DNA of 64,000 nucleotides. Origin: an uncultured Lachnospiraceae bacterium. GTDB taxonomy: Bacteria > Bacillota > Clostridia > Lachnospirales > Lachnospiraceae. Both the position numbers and the translations under genes were made by a program. How positions within the stretch are numbered: position 1 is the stretch's first letter; each line of letters starts with the position of its first letter. The DNA lies in contig CADAOZ010000001.1 of assembly GCA_902789735.1 (NCBI GenBank), positions 124,001-188,000 of the forward strand. The letters are read 5' to 3'. Of this stretch, positions 52,434 through 61,009 are shown piece after piece. Under the pieces are notes generated by a model, which ran no database searches, was not told where the DNA came from, and saw only the letters and a list, made by a program, of their open reading frames with translations.

Positions 52434-53108
52434 ATGAGAAATAATATTGCGATTGACGGACCGGCGGGCGCCGGCAAGAGTACCATAGCAAAGAAAGTGG
52501 CAAAGGCAGTATCCGCCATCTATGTGGATACCGGTGCCATGTACAGGGCCATGGCCCTGCATATGATCCGGAACGGGATCGATCCGGAAGATGCGGCCGC
52601 CATCAGCCGTCAGTGCCAAAGCGCCGATATTACCATCGAATATATCGACGGCGAGCAGGCGGTGATCCTGAACGGCGAGAACGTCAACGCCTTTCTGCGC
52701 AGGGAGGAGGTTGGGAATATGGCTTCCCGCAGCAGTGTCAATCCCGATGTCAGAACCAAACTGATGGAACTGCAGCGGCAGCTGGCAGCCAGGACGGATG
52801 TGGTCATGGACGGACGGGACATCGGCACGGTGGTCCTGCCGGACGCCAGGGTCAAGATCTATCTGACAGCCAGCGCGGAGGTCAGGGCAAAACGCCGTTT
52901 TGATGAACTGGCCGCCAAGGGACAGCCGGCAGATTATGATACCATTTTCAATGAGATCCGGGACCGTGACTACAGGGATATGCACAGGGAGATCGCGCCC
53001 CTGAAGCAGGCGGAGGACGCCGTACTGGTGGATACTTCCGATATGACCATTGATGAAGTGGCGGACAGGATTCTGGAGATTTACCGGGAGAAGACAGGAA
53101 AAGCATGA
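52434..53108 (+). CDS. cmk: cytidylate kinase
   Basis: Cmk phosphorylates CMP and dCMP. The 224-residue protein is read from ATG 52434, six bases after AAGGTG; a longer frame starting at 52284 begins inside the terminator. The P-loop GPAGAGKST is at residues 9-17, followed by VDTGAMYRA, MDGRDIGTVV and the Arg-rich lid. Its stop overlaps the ispH start (ATGA), so cmk-ispH-rpsA form an operon as in many Firmicutes. Confidence 0.97.
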   Translation: MRNNIAIDGPAGAGKSTIAKKVAKAVSAIYVDTGAMYRAMALHMIRNGIDPEDAAAISRQCQSADITIEYIDGEQAVILNGENVNAFLRREEVGNMASRSSVNPDVRTKLMELQRQLAARTDVVMDGRDIGTVVLPDARVKIYLTASAEVRAKRRFDELAAKGQPADYDTIFNEIRDRDYRDMHREIAPLKQAEDAVLVDTSDMTIDEVADRILEIYREKTGKA

Positions 53109-53971
53109 GGATCGAAGTAGCAGAGCACGCCGGCTTCTGTTTCGGCGTAAAGAGAGCGGTAGACACTGTATATCAGGAGGTAGAGAAGGCGGACGGACAG
53201 AAGATCTATACCTACGGGCCGGTCGTTCATAACGAAGAGGTCGTCCGAGACCTGGAGGAAAGGAGCGTGACCGTCCTGCAGCCGGGAGAAACCCTGCCCG
53301 CAGGGGACAGCGGTACGATCATAACCCGGGCCCACGGGGTGTCCAAAGAGACGGAAGAGGCGCTTCTGGCCACCGGTCTGCGCAATGTAGATACGACCTG
53401 TCCTTTTGTCAAAAGGATCCATAAAATCGTCGCGGAGCAGAGCGCGGCAGGCAAATGGATCATCATTATCGGCGCCGCAGGGCACCCGGAAGTCATCGGA
53501 ATCCGAGGCTGGGCGGACGGTCCTGTCACCGTGATCGCCTCTGCGGAAGAGGCGGAAGCCTTTTCCGCGCCCGAAGGGACCGAAATCTGCGTTGTTTCCC
53601 AGACTACCTTCAACGCAAATAAATTTGAAGATTTGGTTGCTATTTTAAATAAAAAACGATACAATATAACTTGTGTGAATACTATCTGTAATGCTACACA
53701 CGAGCGGCAGAGGGAAGCTGAGGCCCTGGCGGCCCGTGCGGACAGGATGATAGTAATAGGAAGCAAGACAAGTTCGAATTCTCAGAAGCTCTACGAGATC
53801 TGCAAAGCGAAGTGTCCCAATACCTGTTTTATTCAGACACAGGCTGATCTGGATCTGCGGCTCCATGGAAACGAGCAGCTGATTGGGATCACCGCAGGGG
53901 CATCTACCCCAAAATACATTATCGAGGAGGTGTTCAAAGAATGTCAGAACAGACTTTTGAACAAATGTTAA
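53105..53971 (+). CDS. ispH: 4-hydroxy-3-methylbut-2-enyl diphosphate reductase
   Basis: IspH makes IPP and DMAPP in the last step of the MEP isoprenoid pathway with a 4Fe-4S cluster. The 288-residue protein has the three cluster cysteines in HAGFCFGVKRAV (C12), DTTCPFV and TICNATHERQ. It overlaps cmk by four bases and rpsA by 31 bases in another frame. In several clostridia IspH and S1 are one fused polypeptide; here they are separate but overlapping. Confidence 0.97.
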   Translation: MRIEVAEHAGFCFGVKRAVDTVYQEVEKADGQKIYTYGPVVHNEEVVRDLEERSVTVLQPGETLPAGDSGTIITRAHGVSKETEEALLATGLRNVDTTCPFVKRIHKIVAEQSAAGKWIIIIGAAGHPEVIGIRGWADGPVTVIASAEEAEAFSAPEGTEICVVSQTTFNANKFEDLVAILNKKRYNITCVNTICNATHERQREAEALAARADRMIVIGSKTSSNSQKLYEICKAKCPNTCFIQTQADLDLRLHGNEQLIGITAGASTPKYIIEEVFKECQNRLLNKC

Positions 53972-55095
53972 ACGAATCTTTTAAGACAATCCATACGGGG
54001 GAAGCGGTAGAAGGCAGCGTCATTGATGTTAAGCCGGATGAAGCCATTCTGAATATTGGCTGCAAATCCGATGGCGTTCTGAGCAGAAGCGAATATACAA
54101 ATGACAGCTCCGTCGACCTGACAGAAGTCCTTAAAATCGGCGACAAGCTGGAAGTTAAGGTTCTGAAGACCAACGACGGTGAAGGACAGGTCGTCCTTTC
54201 CTACAAGAGACTTGCTGCAGATCGCGGCAACAAGAGAATTGAAGAAGCTTATAACAACAGGGAAGTTCTCAAGGCGAAGGTTACTCAGGTTCTTTCCGGC
54301 GGCCTCAGTGTTGTCGTAGAGGAAGTCAGAGTATTTATCCCTGCCAGCCTTGTATCTGATACATACGAGAGAGACCTGAATAAGTACCTTGATCAGGAAA
54401 TCGAATTCGTTATTACTGAGTACAATCCTCACAGACGCAGATATATCGGCGACCGCAAGCAGCTGCTGCTGGCTAAGCGTGCCGAGATGCAGAAGAAGCT
54501 CTTTGAGACCATCAAGCCCGGCGATACTGTAGAAGGTACCGTTAAGAACATCACCGATTTCGGCGCGTTCGTAGATCTGGGCGGCGCGGACGGCCTGCTC
54601 CACATCTCCGAAATGAGCTGGGGCCGTGTTGAGAACCCCAAGAAGGTCTTCAAGGTAGGCGAGAAGCTGAAAGTCCTCATTAAGGATATCCAGGGCACCA
54701 AGATCGCTCTGTCCCTGAAGTTCCCTGAGCAGAACCCCTGGGCAGGCGCTGCTGAGAAGTACGCAGTCGGTACTGTTGTGACCGGTAAGGTCGCCAGAAT
54801 GACCGATTTCGGCGCTTTCGTAGAGCTTGAGCCCGGCATCGACGCTCTCCTGCATGTATCCCAGATTGCCAGAGAGCACATCGAGAAGCCTTCAGACGTT
54901 CTGAAGACCGGCCAGGAAGTAACTGCCAAGATCGTTGATTTCAACGAAGACAGCAACAAGATCAGCCTGAGCGTTAAGGCCCTTCTGATCGAGCAGGAGA
55001 GAGCCAGAAGAGCGGAAGAGAGAGCAAGAGACAACGCGGATGTCGTTTCCGTTGATATCGAAGCTTACGCCGCACAGAATCAGGACGAAGAGTAA
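53941..55095 (+). CDS. rpsA: ribosomal protein S1 homologue with four S1 domains
   Basis: This 384-residue RNA-binding protein has four OB-type S1 domains, starting near residues 20, 105, 195 and 280. The last two are the best conserved (TVKNITDFGAFVDLGG and VARMTDFGAFVELEPG). E. coli S1 has six domains; short forms are normal in Firmicutes. Its GAGGAGG site lies inside the ispH coding sequence and the reading frames overlap by 31 bases, which suggests translational coupling. Confidence 0.92.
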   Translation: MSEQTFEQMLNESFKTIHTGEAVEGSVIDVKPDEAILNIGCKSDGVLSRSEYTNDSSVDLTEVLKIGDKLEVKVLKTNDGEGQVVLSYKRLAADRGNKRIEEAYNNREVLKAKVTQVLSGGLSVVVEEVRVFIPASLVSDTYERDLNKYLDQEIEFVITEYNPHRRRYIGDRKQLLLAKRAEMQKKLFETIKPGDTVEGTVKNITDFGAFVDLGGADGLLHISEMSWGRVENPKKVFKVGEKLKVLIKDIQGTKIALSLKFPEQNPWAGAAEKYAVGTVVTGKVARMTDFGAFVELEPGIDALLHVSQIAREHIEKPSDVLKTGQEVTAKIVDFNEDSNKISLSVKALLIEQERARRAEERARDNADVVSVDIEAYAAQNQDEE

Positions 55096-55125
55096 TCTGA
55101 ACCTGACCCGCAAATAAAAATGAAA

Positions 55126-55153
55126 GTGGAGTCCCTGAGGGGACTCCATTTTT
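55126..55153 (+). terminator. terminator after rpsA
   Basis: TGGAGTCC pairs with GGACTCCA around a six-base loop, followed by five T residues. The stem is almost the same as that of the rny terminator. Confidence 0.9.
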
Positions 55154-55276
55154 ATGGTGTGCCGGCCGCGGCAGGCAGGATTTTACTGTTCCGGAAGCGG
55201 ACTTTATGCTACACTTAAGTCTGAAGTTCCGGGCGCGAGCCCCAAAACAGTTTTTGCATGAAACAGAGTGACGGTA

Positions 55277-56395
55277 ATGCGTATTATTTCAAGACCTCTT
55301 ACACAGGTGCCCGATGAAGCCTCCCTGGCCCTGATCGGCCCGGCTTCGGACCTGCTCTTTATAGATATAGAGACCACCGGCCTGTCCAGGGAGAACAATC
55401 ATGTCTATCTGATCGGCTGCGCCTATTATCAGCCCGAAGGATGGCACATGATCCAGTGGTTCGATAATACCGGTATCGATGAGAAACAGATCCTGTCTTC
55501 CTTCCGCATCTTCGCGGCGGAGTACCGCTGTCTGGTCCATTACAACGGGAGCCGGTTCGACATTCCTTTTCTGCAGAGGCGGCTGACTCTGAACGGACTG
55601 GAGCCGCTGCCGGATCAGATGCGGTCCATGGACCTTTACGGGGTAGTCCGTCCTTACAAACGCCTGCTGGGGCTGCCGGATTACCGCCAGCAGACCCTGG
55701 AAGCCTACCTGTCAACGGGCAGGACGGAAGAACAGTCCGGCAAAGACCTGATCCGGACCTATAAACAGTATATTGCCAATCCCTGCCAGGAACTGCTGGA
55801 TCCCATCCTCCTGCATAACCAGGCGGATCTGGAAGGGCTCGCGGGCATCCTGCCGGTCATGTCCTACCAGTACCTGTCCCGCTCCACGGTCCGTGTCAGA
55901 AAAGCTCAGGCCAATTATTACAGGGATACGGAAGGGAAACCGGCGGAAGAGCTGCTCCTTCATTTTTCACTGGACACCCGTGTGCCGGTCCCCCTTTATT
56001 CCTCGCTGGATGGCTGCCATGTCAAGATCGAGGGAGACAGGGGCCTTTTGAAAGTGCCGCTTTATAATGAGGTCATGAAGTATTTCTACGCCAACTATAA
56101 AGACTATTACTATCTGCCCGAAGAGGATATGGCCATCCATAAATACATCGCCGGCTATGTGGACAGGGACCACCGTGTCCAGGCCCGGGCGGAGACCTGT
56201 TATACCAGGAAGCCCGGCGTATTCCTGCCCCAGTGGCAGGACGGAGAGGGCGGACTCTTTGTGACCCCTTTCTTCCGCCGCGGTTACAAAGACCCGGATT
56301 ATTTCTTTGAATTTACCGAAGCGCATAAAAAGGACAGGCAGTTCCTGTCGGAATACGCCGCTTATGTTTTCGGGCACATTCTGGAAGCCGGATAA
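55277..56395 (+). CDS. RNase H-like exonuclease domain protein (YprB-like)
   Basis: This 372-residue protein has a DnaQ/RNase H-type 3'-5' exonuclease fold in residues 25-200: LLFIDIETTG (exo I), VHYNGSRFDIPFLQ (exo II) and the later HNQADLEGL (exo III). This order matches the YprB ribonuclease H-like family. The C-terminal 170 residues are unassigned. ATG 55277 is chosen; an in-frame GTG nine bases earlier is possible and neither has a strong ribosome binding site. thrC follows 45 bases after the stop. Confidence 0.82.
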   Translation: MRIISRPLTQVPDEASLALIGPASDLLFIDIETTGLSRENNHVYLIGCAYYQPEGWHMIQWFDNTGIDEKQILSSFRIFAAEYRCLVHYNGSRFDIPFLQRRLTLNGLEPLPDQMRSMDLYGVVRPYKRLLGLPDYRQQTLEAYLSTGRTEEQSGKDLIRTYKQYIANPCQELLDPILLHNQADLEGLAGILPVMSYQYLSRSTVRVRKAQANYYRDTEGKPAEELLLHFSLDTRVPVPLYSSLDGCHVKIEGDRGLLKVPLYNEVMKYFYANYKDYYYLPEEDMAIHKYIAGYVDRDHRVQARAETCYTRKPGVFLPQWQDGEGGLFVTPFFRRGYKDPDYFFEFTEAHKKDRQFLSEYAAYVFGHILEAG

Positions 56396-56440
56396 GCGGC
56401 CCGGATTCCCATACAATACAGAGCACAGAAAGGATTTATT

Positions 56441-57925
56441 ATGCAGGTATTATATAAAAGCACCAGATCTGACCAGGCACCCATCAAAGCCTCCCAGGCC
56501 GTACTGAAAGGCCTGTCCGATGACGGCGGACTGTTCGTTCCCGATCATATCCCTGCCTTTGACCATACCATGGGGGAATTTGCCGCCATGGATTACCGGG
56601 AGACTGCCTATCAGGTCATGAAACTGCTCCTGTCCGATTATACGGAAGAGGAACTCAGGTATTGTATTGAACATGCCTATGACAGCAAATTCGATATTCC
56701 CACGATGACAGCCCTGCATGAGACCTCCCATGCCTATTACATGGAGCTCTTCCATGGTCCCACACTGGCTTTCAAGGATATGGCCCTTTCCATTCTTCCC
56801 TATCTGCTGACCACTGCGGCCCGGAAGAACGGTATGGACAAGGAAATCGTTATCCTGACCGCCACCAGCGGAGATACCGGCAAAGCGGCCCTGGCCGGAT
56901 TCGCCGATGTCCCGGGCACCCGGATCATGGTTTTTTATCCCCGTGAAGGCGTCTCTACCATCCAGGAACGCCAGATGGTCACCCAGAAGGGAGCCAACAC
57001 CAAAGTCGTCGGCATCTGGGGCAACTTTGACGATGCCCAGACCAGCGTCAAGCAGATTTTTACCGATGAAGGGCTGCGGGCGGAGATGGATAAGAAGGGA
57101 TTCTGCTTCTCTTCGGCCAACTCCATCAATATCGGGCGCCTGGTCCCCCAGATCGTTTATTATGTGTATGCCTACGCGGAACTGCTCCGGCAGGGTAAGA
57201 TCAAAGAAGGCGACCCTGTCAATTTCGCGGTCCCGACCGGGAACTTCGGCAATATCCTGGCCGCTTATTACGCGAAGCGGATGGGCCTGCCTGTAGGCCG
57301 GCTGGTATGCGCCTCCAATTCCAATAAGGTCCTGTTCGATTTCTTTAAGACCGGCTGTTATGACAGACGCAGGGATTTCGTACTGACTACTTCCCCGTCC
57401 ATGGACATCCTGATTTCCAGCAACCTGGAGCGTCTGCTTTACCATATCTCCGGCGACGATTACAGGACCGCTGCCCGGCTGATGCGGCAGCTTTCCGAGG
57501 AAGGCGCCTATGAGATCACGCCGCAGATGCGGGAAGCCCTGGAACTGTTCCGGGGCGGCTATGCCGAGGACAGGGATACGGCGGAGAGGATCCATCAGGT
57601 CTTCGAAATGGATGGTTATGTCCTGGATCCCCATACAGCGGTCGCCAGCTATGTCTACGACCTGTATGTGGAGAAGACAGGCGATACCACCCCGGCTGTG
57701 ATCGATTTTACGGCCAGCCCCTACAAGTTCGAACGGGCGGTCATGAGCGCCCTGGGCAAACCTTCCGATCTTCCGGATCTGGATCTGGCGGATCAGCTGT
57801 GCCAGGTATCCGGCATACCGGTACCGGCGGCGATCAGCGGCCTCCGTACGGCCAGGACCATGCACAGGACCGTCTGCGACCGGGAAGACATGGAAAAAGA
57901 AGTCAGAGATTTCCTGGGCCTTTGA
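56441..57925 (+). CDS. thrC: threonine synthase
   Basis: ThrC converts O-phosphohomoserine to threonine with pyridoxal phosphate. The 494-residue protein is of the long form. The PLP-lysine region is HGPTLAFKDMAL, followed by TATSGDTGKAAL and the phosphate loop PTGNFGN. AGAAAGGA precedes ATG 56441. No other threonine gene adjoins it. Confidence 0.97.
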   Translation: MQVLYKSTRSDQAPIKASQAVLKGLSDDGGLFVPDHIPAFDHTMGEFAAMDYRETAYQVMKLLLSDYTEEELRYCIEHAYDSKFDIPTMTALHETSHAYYMELFHGPTLAFKDMALSILPYLLTTAARKNGMDKEIVILTATSGDTGKAALAGFADVPGTRIMVFYPREGVSTIQERQMVTQKGANTKVVGIWGNFDDAQTSVKQIFTDEGLRAEMDKKGFCFSSANSINIGRLVPQIVYYVYAYAELLRQGKIKEGDPVNFAVPTGNFGNILAAYYAKRMGLPVGRLVCASNSNKVLFDFFKTGCYDRRRDFVLTTSPSMDILISSNLERLLYHISGDDYRTAARLMRQLSEEGAYEITPQMREALELFRGGYAEDRDTAERIHQVFEMDGYVLDPHTAVASYVYDLYVEKTGDTTPAVIDFTASPYKFERAVMSALGKPSDLPDLDLADQLCQVSGIPVPAAISGLRTARTMHRTVCDREDMEKEVRDFLGL

Positions 57926-58034
57926 TCCGCTGCTGCCGGCAGAAGGGGCTGCAGACTATGCTTTGTATATGTGAATTGTGTAAAATGAGAACACGCGGGC
58001 CCGGCGCCGCCGGGCCGCGTGAGGAGGAATCGGA

Positions 58035-58370
58035 ATGGACTTCCTGGAACTGATATCAATCGGAGCAGGCATGTATATACTTTACGCTGCTTTCCTGCTC
58101 AGGAGCAAAGGAGTGCTGACAAAGGGGATCTTCGTATCCAGCAAGGTGAATCCGGACAGGATCCGTGACAGGGAAGGCTTTATCCGCGCCATGTTCCCGG
58201 TGTCTTTGCTGATGGGACTTGCCCTGATCGCGTCCGGCGCCATCGGCATGCTGATTGACAAGACCACATCTTTCGGCTATTATGTCAGTCTGGCATCCAT
58301 CGGGGTCGCTTTCCTGCTGGTCGTCCTGTTCGTGCTCCGGCTCCGTGCCTGTGAAGACAAATTCTATTGA
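58035..58370 (+). CDS. small membrane protein of unknown function
   Basis: This 111-residue protein has three hydrophobic helices, at about residues 5-23, 54-73 and 83-104, with a basic loop (SSKVNPDRIRDREGF) between the first two. GAGGAGGAAT precedes ATG 58035. I do not recognise the family. It may be co-transcribed with thrC, 109 bases upstream. Confidence 0.7.
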   Translation: MDFLELISIGAGMYILYAAFLLRSKGVLTKGIFVSSKVNPDRIRDREGFIRAMFPVSLLMGLALIASGAIGMLIDKTTSFGYYVSLASIGVAFLLVVLFVLRLRACEDKFY

Positions 58371-58526
58371 CCGTACAGGGAAAGTCCGGCGGCAGCCCAT
58401 ATACAAAGCTGTTAAGCAAAACACATATACTCAGATCTTAAGCAAAACGCATATGCGGCGCCCTTATGCAAATTGCCGAAAGTGACTTCCGGACATAAAG
58501 GATTTGTAGGAAAAAGCTCCTTTTTA

Positions 58527-58535
58527 TGGTATAAT
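58527..58535 (+). promoter_or_regulatory. extended -10 promoter of the candidate 6S RNA
   Basis: TGGTATAAT combines the TGn extension with a perfect -10 at 58530-58535. The -35 region is weak. Transcription should start near 58542, right at the closing stem of the RNA. Confidence 0.65.
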
Positions 58536-58541
58536 CTATAC

Positions 58542-58729
58542 AACCGAAGTGTTGTTTCTGCTATTTTGAACCTACAATTACTTTAAACGGGAGTCTTATA
58601 TCGCTGCAGAAGCTGCCACACCTTCGGCGCCCGGCGCCATGGCAGAGGAAGGCAAAAGCTGCAGCTGCGGTAACACCCACCTGGCTGCGTGCTAGGAGTC
58701 AAAATGCAGTTATGATCCTTCGGTTTTTT
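58542..58729 (+). ncRNA. ssrS: candidate 6S RNA
   Basis: A non-coding stretch of about 188 bases lies between a promoter and a T tract and can close on itself. ACCGAAG at 58543-58549 pairs with CTTCGGT at 58718-58724. Inside that, CTGC(T)ATTTTGA pairs with TCAAAATGCAG near 58697-58707 with one bulge. Between the arms there are long partly paired sides and an open centre, with TTAAACGGGAG on the 5' side and GTAACACCCACC on the 3' side. Size, rod shape, central bubble and T run fit 6S RNA, the regulator that binds housekeeping RNA polymerase. Identification is by structure and partial memory of the family, not by a covariance search. Confidence 0.6.
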
Positions 58730-58751
58730 ACGGTTTTCAGAGGAACGAATA

Positions 58752-60590
58752 TTGGAAATCAAACGCTTCAAAAAATACAGTCTGTTTAAAAAAGAGGAGA
58801 TCCGGCCTGCATCCATCGGGGCGGCGCTTCTTTTTTCTTTTTGTCAGTATTTACTGATCGAGACCGGGATCCGGAATCCTTTCGCGGGCTTCGAGCCGGT
58901 CCATATCCTGTATATCTGCGCGGGCGTCTTCGACCTGCTCTATCTGAATCTGATCCTGACGCTTCTCACAGGCAGAAAGTCTGTCGCTTTCGCAGTGACG
59001 ACTACAGCTGCGCTGGTCCTGAGCCTGGTCAATCATTATACCTGGCTTCTGCACGGGGAACCCTTTACATTTGATGAACTGAAGAACGCCGGGACGGCCA
59101 TGGGCGTACTGGACAGCTACCGGCTGGCCCTGACTCCGCAGGTCCTTCTGATCATCCTGGGGGCCATTGTCGTGTTTTTTGCCGGTTTTCTTGTATTCCG
59201 TCTGCGCAGGAGCTCCCGGAAGGTGACTGCCAAATGCCTGCTGGTCCTGCTGCCCCTGGTCTGGCTCTTTCTGATGACCGGCAGGGTCATTCCCAGAAGC
59301 GGTTTCGGCTGGTCCTGGAAGAACGCGGTCAATACCTATGGCTATCTGCCGTCCATGCTGCGGGAGAGCCGCAACCGTCTGGTCCCCTATAAAAAACCGG
59401 CCGGCTATGACAAAAAAGAAACGGTCGGATACGCCGATTCCTATGACAGCCCCGCCATGCGGGGGAAGAACCATCCGGATGTGATCCTGATCCTGAACGA
59501 GACATTCTTTGATTTCGACAGGCTTATAGAAATAGACAAAGACGGGCCGGTCTTTACCAGGATCCCGGAGCTGGACAACTGCATCCGGGGCTATACCGTG
59601 GTGCCCGGTCCCGGCGGCGGCACCAACAAGTCGGAATATGAGCTGCTGACCTCCAACAGCCTGCATCAGATCACCAGCGGCACGCCTTTTAACATGCTGG
59701 ATCTGGAGGGGGCCTGCTCGGTGGTCACGTATATGAAGAACAGGGGCTATCAGACCCTGGGCACCCATCCCCAGAACGCGTCCAATTATAACCGGGAGGT
59801 CGCTTATCCGGCCCTGGGCTTCGACCAGACGCGCTGGATCAAAGATTACTCCGGTCTCGAGCATTATGGAGACAGGCCTTATCCGACCGACGCTTCCGTC
59901 TACCGTCAGCTGACGGAATGGTATGAGCAGATGGGGGACGGTCCCCGGTTCATCTACTGTCTGACCATGCAGAACCATGGGGACTGGGATCTGAATGATC
60001 CGTCCCAGGATACCATCCATGTCCTGGATGACTACGGGGAATATACGGACCAGCTGTCGGAATTTATGTCCTGCGTGGCACTTTCGGATCAGGCTTTCGG
60101 GGAGTTGACGGATTATTACCGGAATGTGGACCGGGACGTGATCATTATCATGACCGGGGACCATTGTCCCCACTTTACCCTGGAGATGATGCGGACCTAT
60201 ACGGACTGGCCGGATGAAGTCATGGACATCCCCATCCGTTCCACGCCTTTTATCATCTGGGCCAATCACGACGGCCTGCTGAAGGACTATATGAGTGCCG
60301 AGCAGGCAGACCTGTCCGGGGAATCCTACAGCCGGGCCATTACCATAGGCCTCAATGAACTGGTCCCTTCCGCCCTGCAGGCAGCAGACATGCCCCTGTC
60401 CGGCTACTACAGCTCGCTCTGCGATCTGCGTCCTGAAGTCCCGGTCCTGCACTGGGGCCTGTATCTGGACCGGTACGGGATCCGTCACGAGCTGGATGAG
60501 AAAAACGAATATTATGAAGACCTGCGCAGATATTTCAGCCTGGAATACCTGAACCTGAAGGAAGGGAACAGGTATCCCTTCTTCCAGTAA
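58752..60590 (+). CDS. LTA synthase family sulfatase-fold membrane protein
   Basis: This 612-residue protein starts at TTG 58752 after GAGGAAC. Residues 1-190 contain five membrane helices. The extracellular catalytic domain then has the LtaS-like segments VILILNETFFDF (metal Glu), PGPGGGTNKSEYELLT (nucleophile Thr), LTMQNHGDW and IIMTGDHCPHF. It likely transfers glycerol-phosphate or a related group to a glycolipid or wall glycan. It differs from the OpgB-like protein at 29630 in its nucleophile motif and in having no long tail. The candidate 6S RNA lies directly upstream. Confidence 0.88.
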   Translation: MEIKRFKKYSLFKKEEIRPASIGAALLFSFCQYLLIETGIRNPFAGFEPVHILYICAGVFDLLYLNLILTLLTGRKSVAFAVTTTAALVLSLVNHYTWLLHGEPFTFDELKNAGTAMGVLDSYRLALTPQVLLIILGAIVVFFAGFLVFRLRRSSRKVTAKCLLVLLPLVWLFLMTGRVIPRSGFGWSWKNAVNTYGYLPSMLRESRNRLVPYKKPAGYDKKETVGYADSYDSPAMRGKNHPDVILILNETFFDFDRLIEIDKDGPVFTRIPELDNCIRGYTVVPGPGGGTNKSEYELLTSNSLHQITSGTPFNMLDLEGACSVVTYMKNRGYQTLGTHPQNASNYNREVAYPALGFDQTRWIKDYSGLEHYGDRPYPTDASVYRQLTEWYEQMGDGPRFIYCLTMQNHGDWDLNDPSQDTIHVLDDYGEYTDQLSEFMSCVALSDQAFGELTDYYRNVDRDVIIIMTGDHCPHFTLEMMRTYTDWPDEVMDIPIRSTPFIIWANHDGLLKDYMSAEQADLSGESYSRAITIGLNELVPSALQAADMPLSGYYSSLCDLRPEVPVLHWGLYLDRYGIRHELDEKNEYYEDLRRYFSLEYLNLKEGNRYPFFQ

Positions 60591-60594
60591 AAAA

Positions 60595-60621
60595 TGAACC
60601 GGAAGTCTGACGCCCGGTTCA
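60595..60621. repeat. palindromic repeat, copy 3 (inverted)
   Basis: TGAACCGG and CCCGGTTCA arms enclose AAGTCTGACG, the reverse complement of the element at 29236 with one base missing. It lies right after the sulfatase stop codon and is not followed by a T run. Confidence 0.8.
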
Positions 60622-60629
60622 TATTGTGC

Positions 60630-60657
60630 TTGACATTTAGGGCGGGAAAACTATAAT
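60630..60657 (+). promoter_or_regulatory. pheST promoter
   Basis: Consensus TTGACA at 60630-60635 and TATAAT at 60652-60657 are 16 bases apart. Transcription should begin near 60664. Confidence 0.85.
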
Positions 60658-60663
60658 AAATAT

Positions 60664-60987
60664 TTGTATGCTTTACATATTGACATCAAAGACTTTGATG
60701 GAGACAGAGCGCCAGCGTTTTCGGACAGGGCCCGCAGGGTCCGCGACAGAGAAAGAGCTCACCGGCTGAAAGGTTCTTCGAAGAAAACAGGCGCTTATTC
60801 ACTCCGGAGTTGTCCGTGCCAAAGGAGTCCCGTCAGGCGGAACCTGACAGGGGAGAACGAGTAGTGCGGATCGGGCGGTCCCGTTACAGACCATTGAGTG
60901 CCTGCGCCCTGTGCGCGGGAATGCGGGTGGTACCGCGGAGTCCTGTTGTTGAACCGGCTTCGTCCCAGTCTGGGACGGAGCCTTTAT
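60664..60987 (+). promoter_or_regulatory. T-box riboswitch (phenylalanine) of pheST
   Basis: The leader carries the T-box sequence GGGTGGTACCGCG around 60925-60937, whose TGGT can pair with the ACCA end of uncharged tRNA-Phe. A terminator follows: GGCT(T)CGTCCCAG pairs with CTGGGACGGAGCC at 60956-60982, then T-rich. A TTC codon at 60774-60776 or 60777-60779, in the 3' part of the first stem after GGCTGAAAGG, fits a Phe specifier. Uncharged tRNA-Phe should favour read-through into pheS. Short open frames inside this leader are not genes. Confidence 0.92.
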
Positions 60988-61009
60988 TATTGTTTAAAGA
61001 GGTGTATAG

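Noticed and set aside
60664..60864. 66-codon open frame upstream of pheS
   Set aside because: It lies inside the T-box leader and has no conserved sequence.
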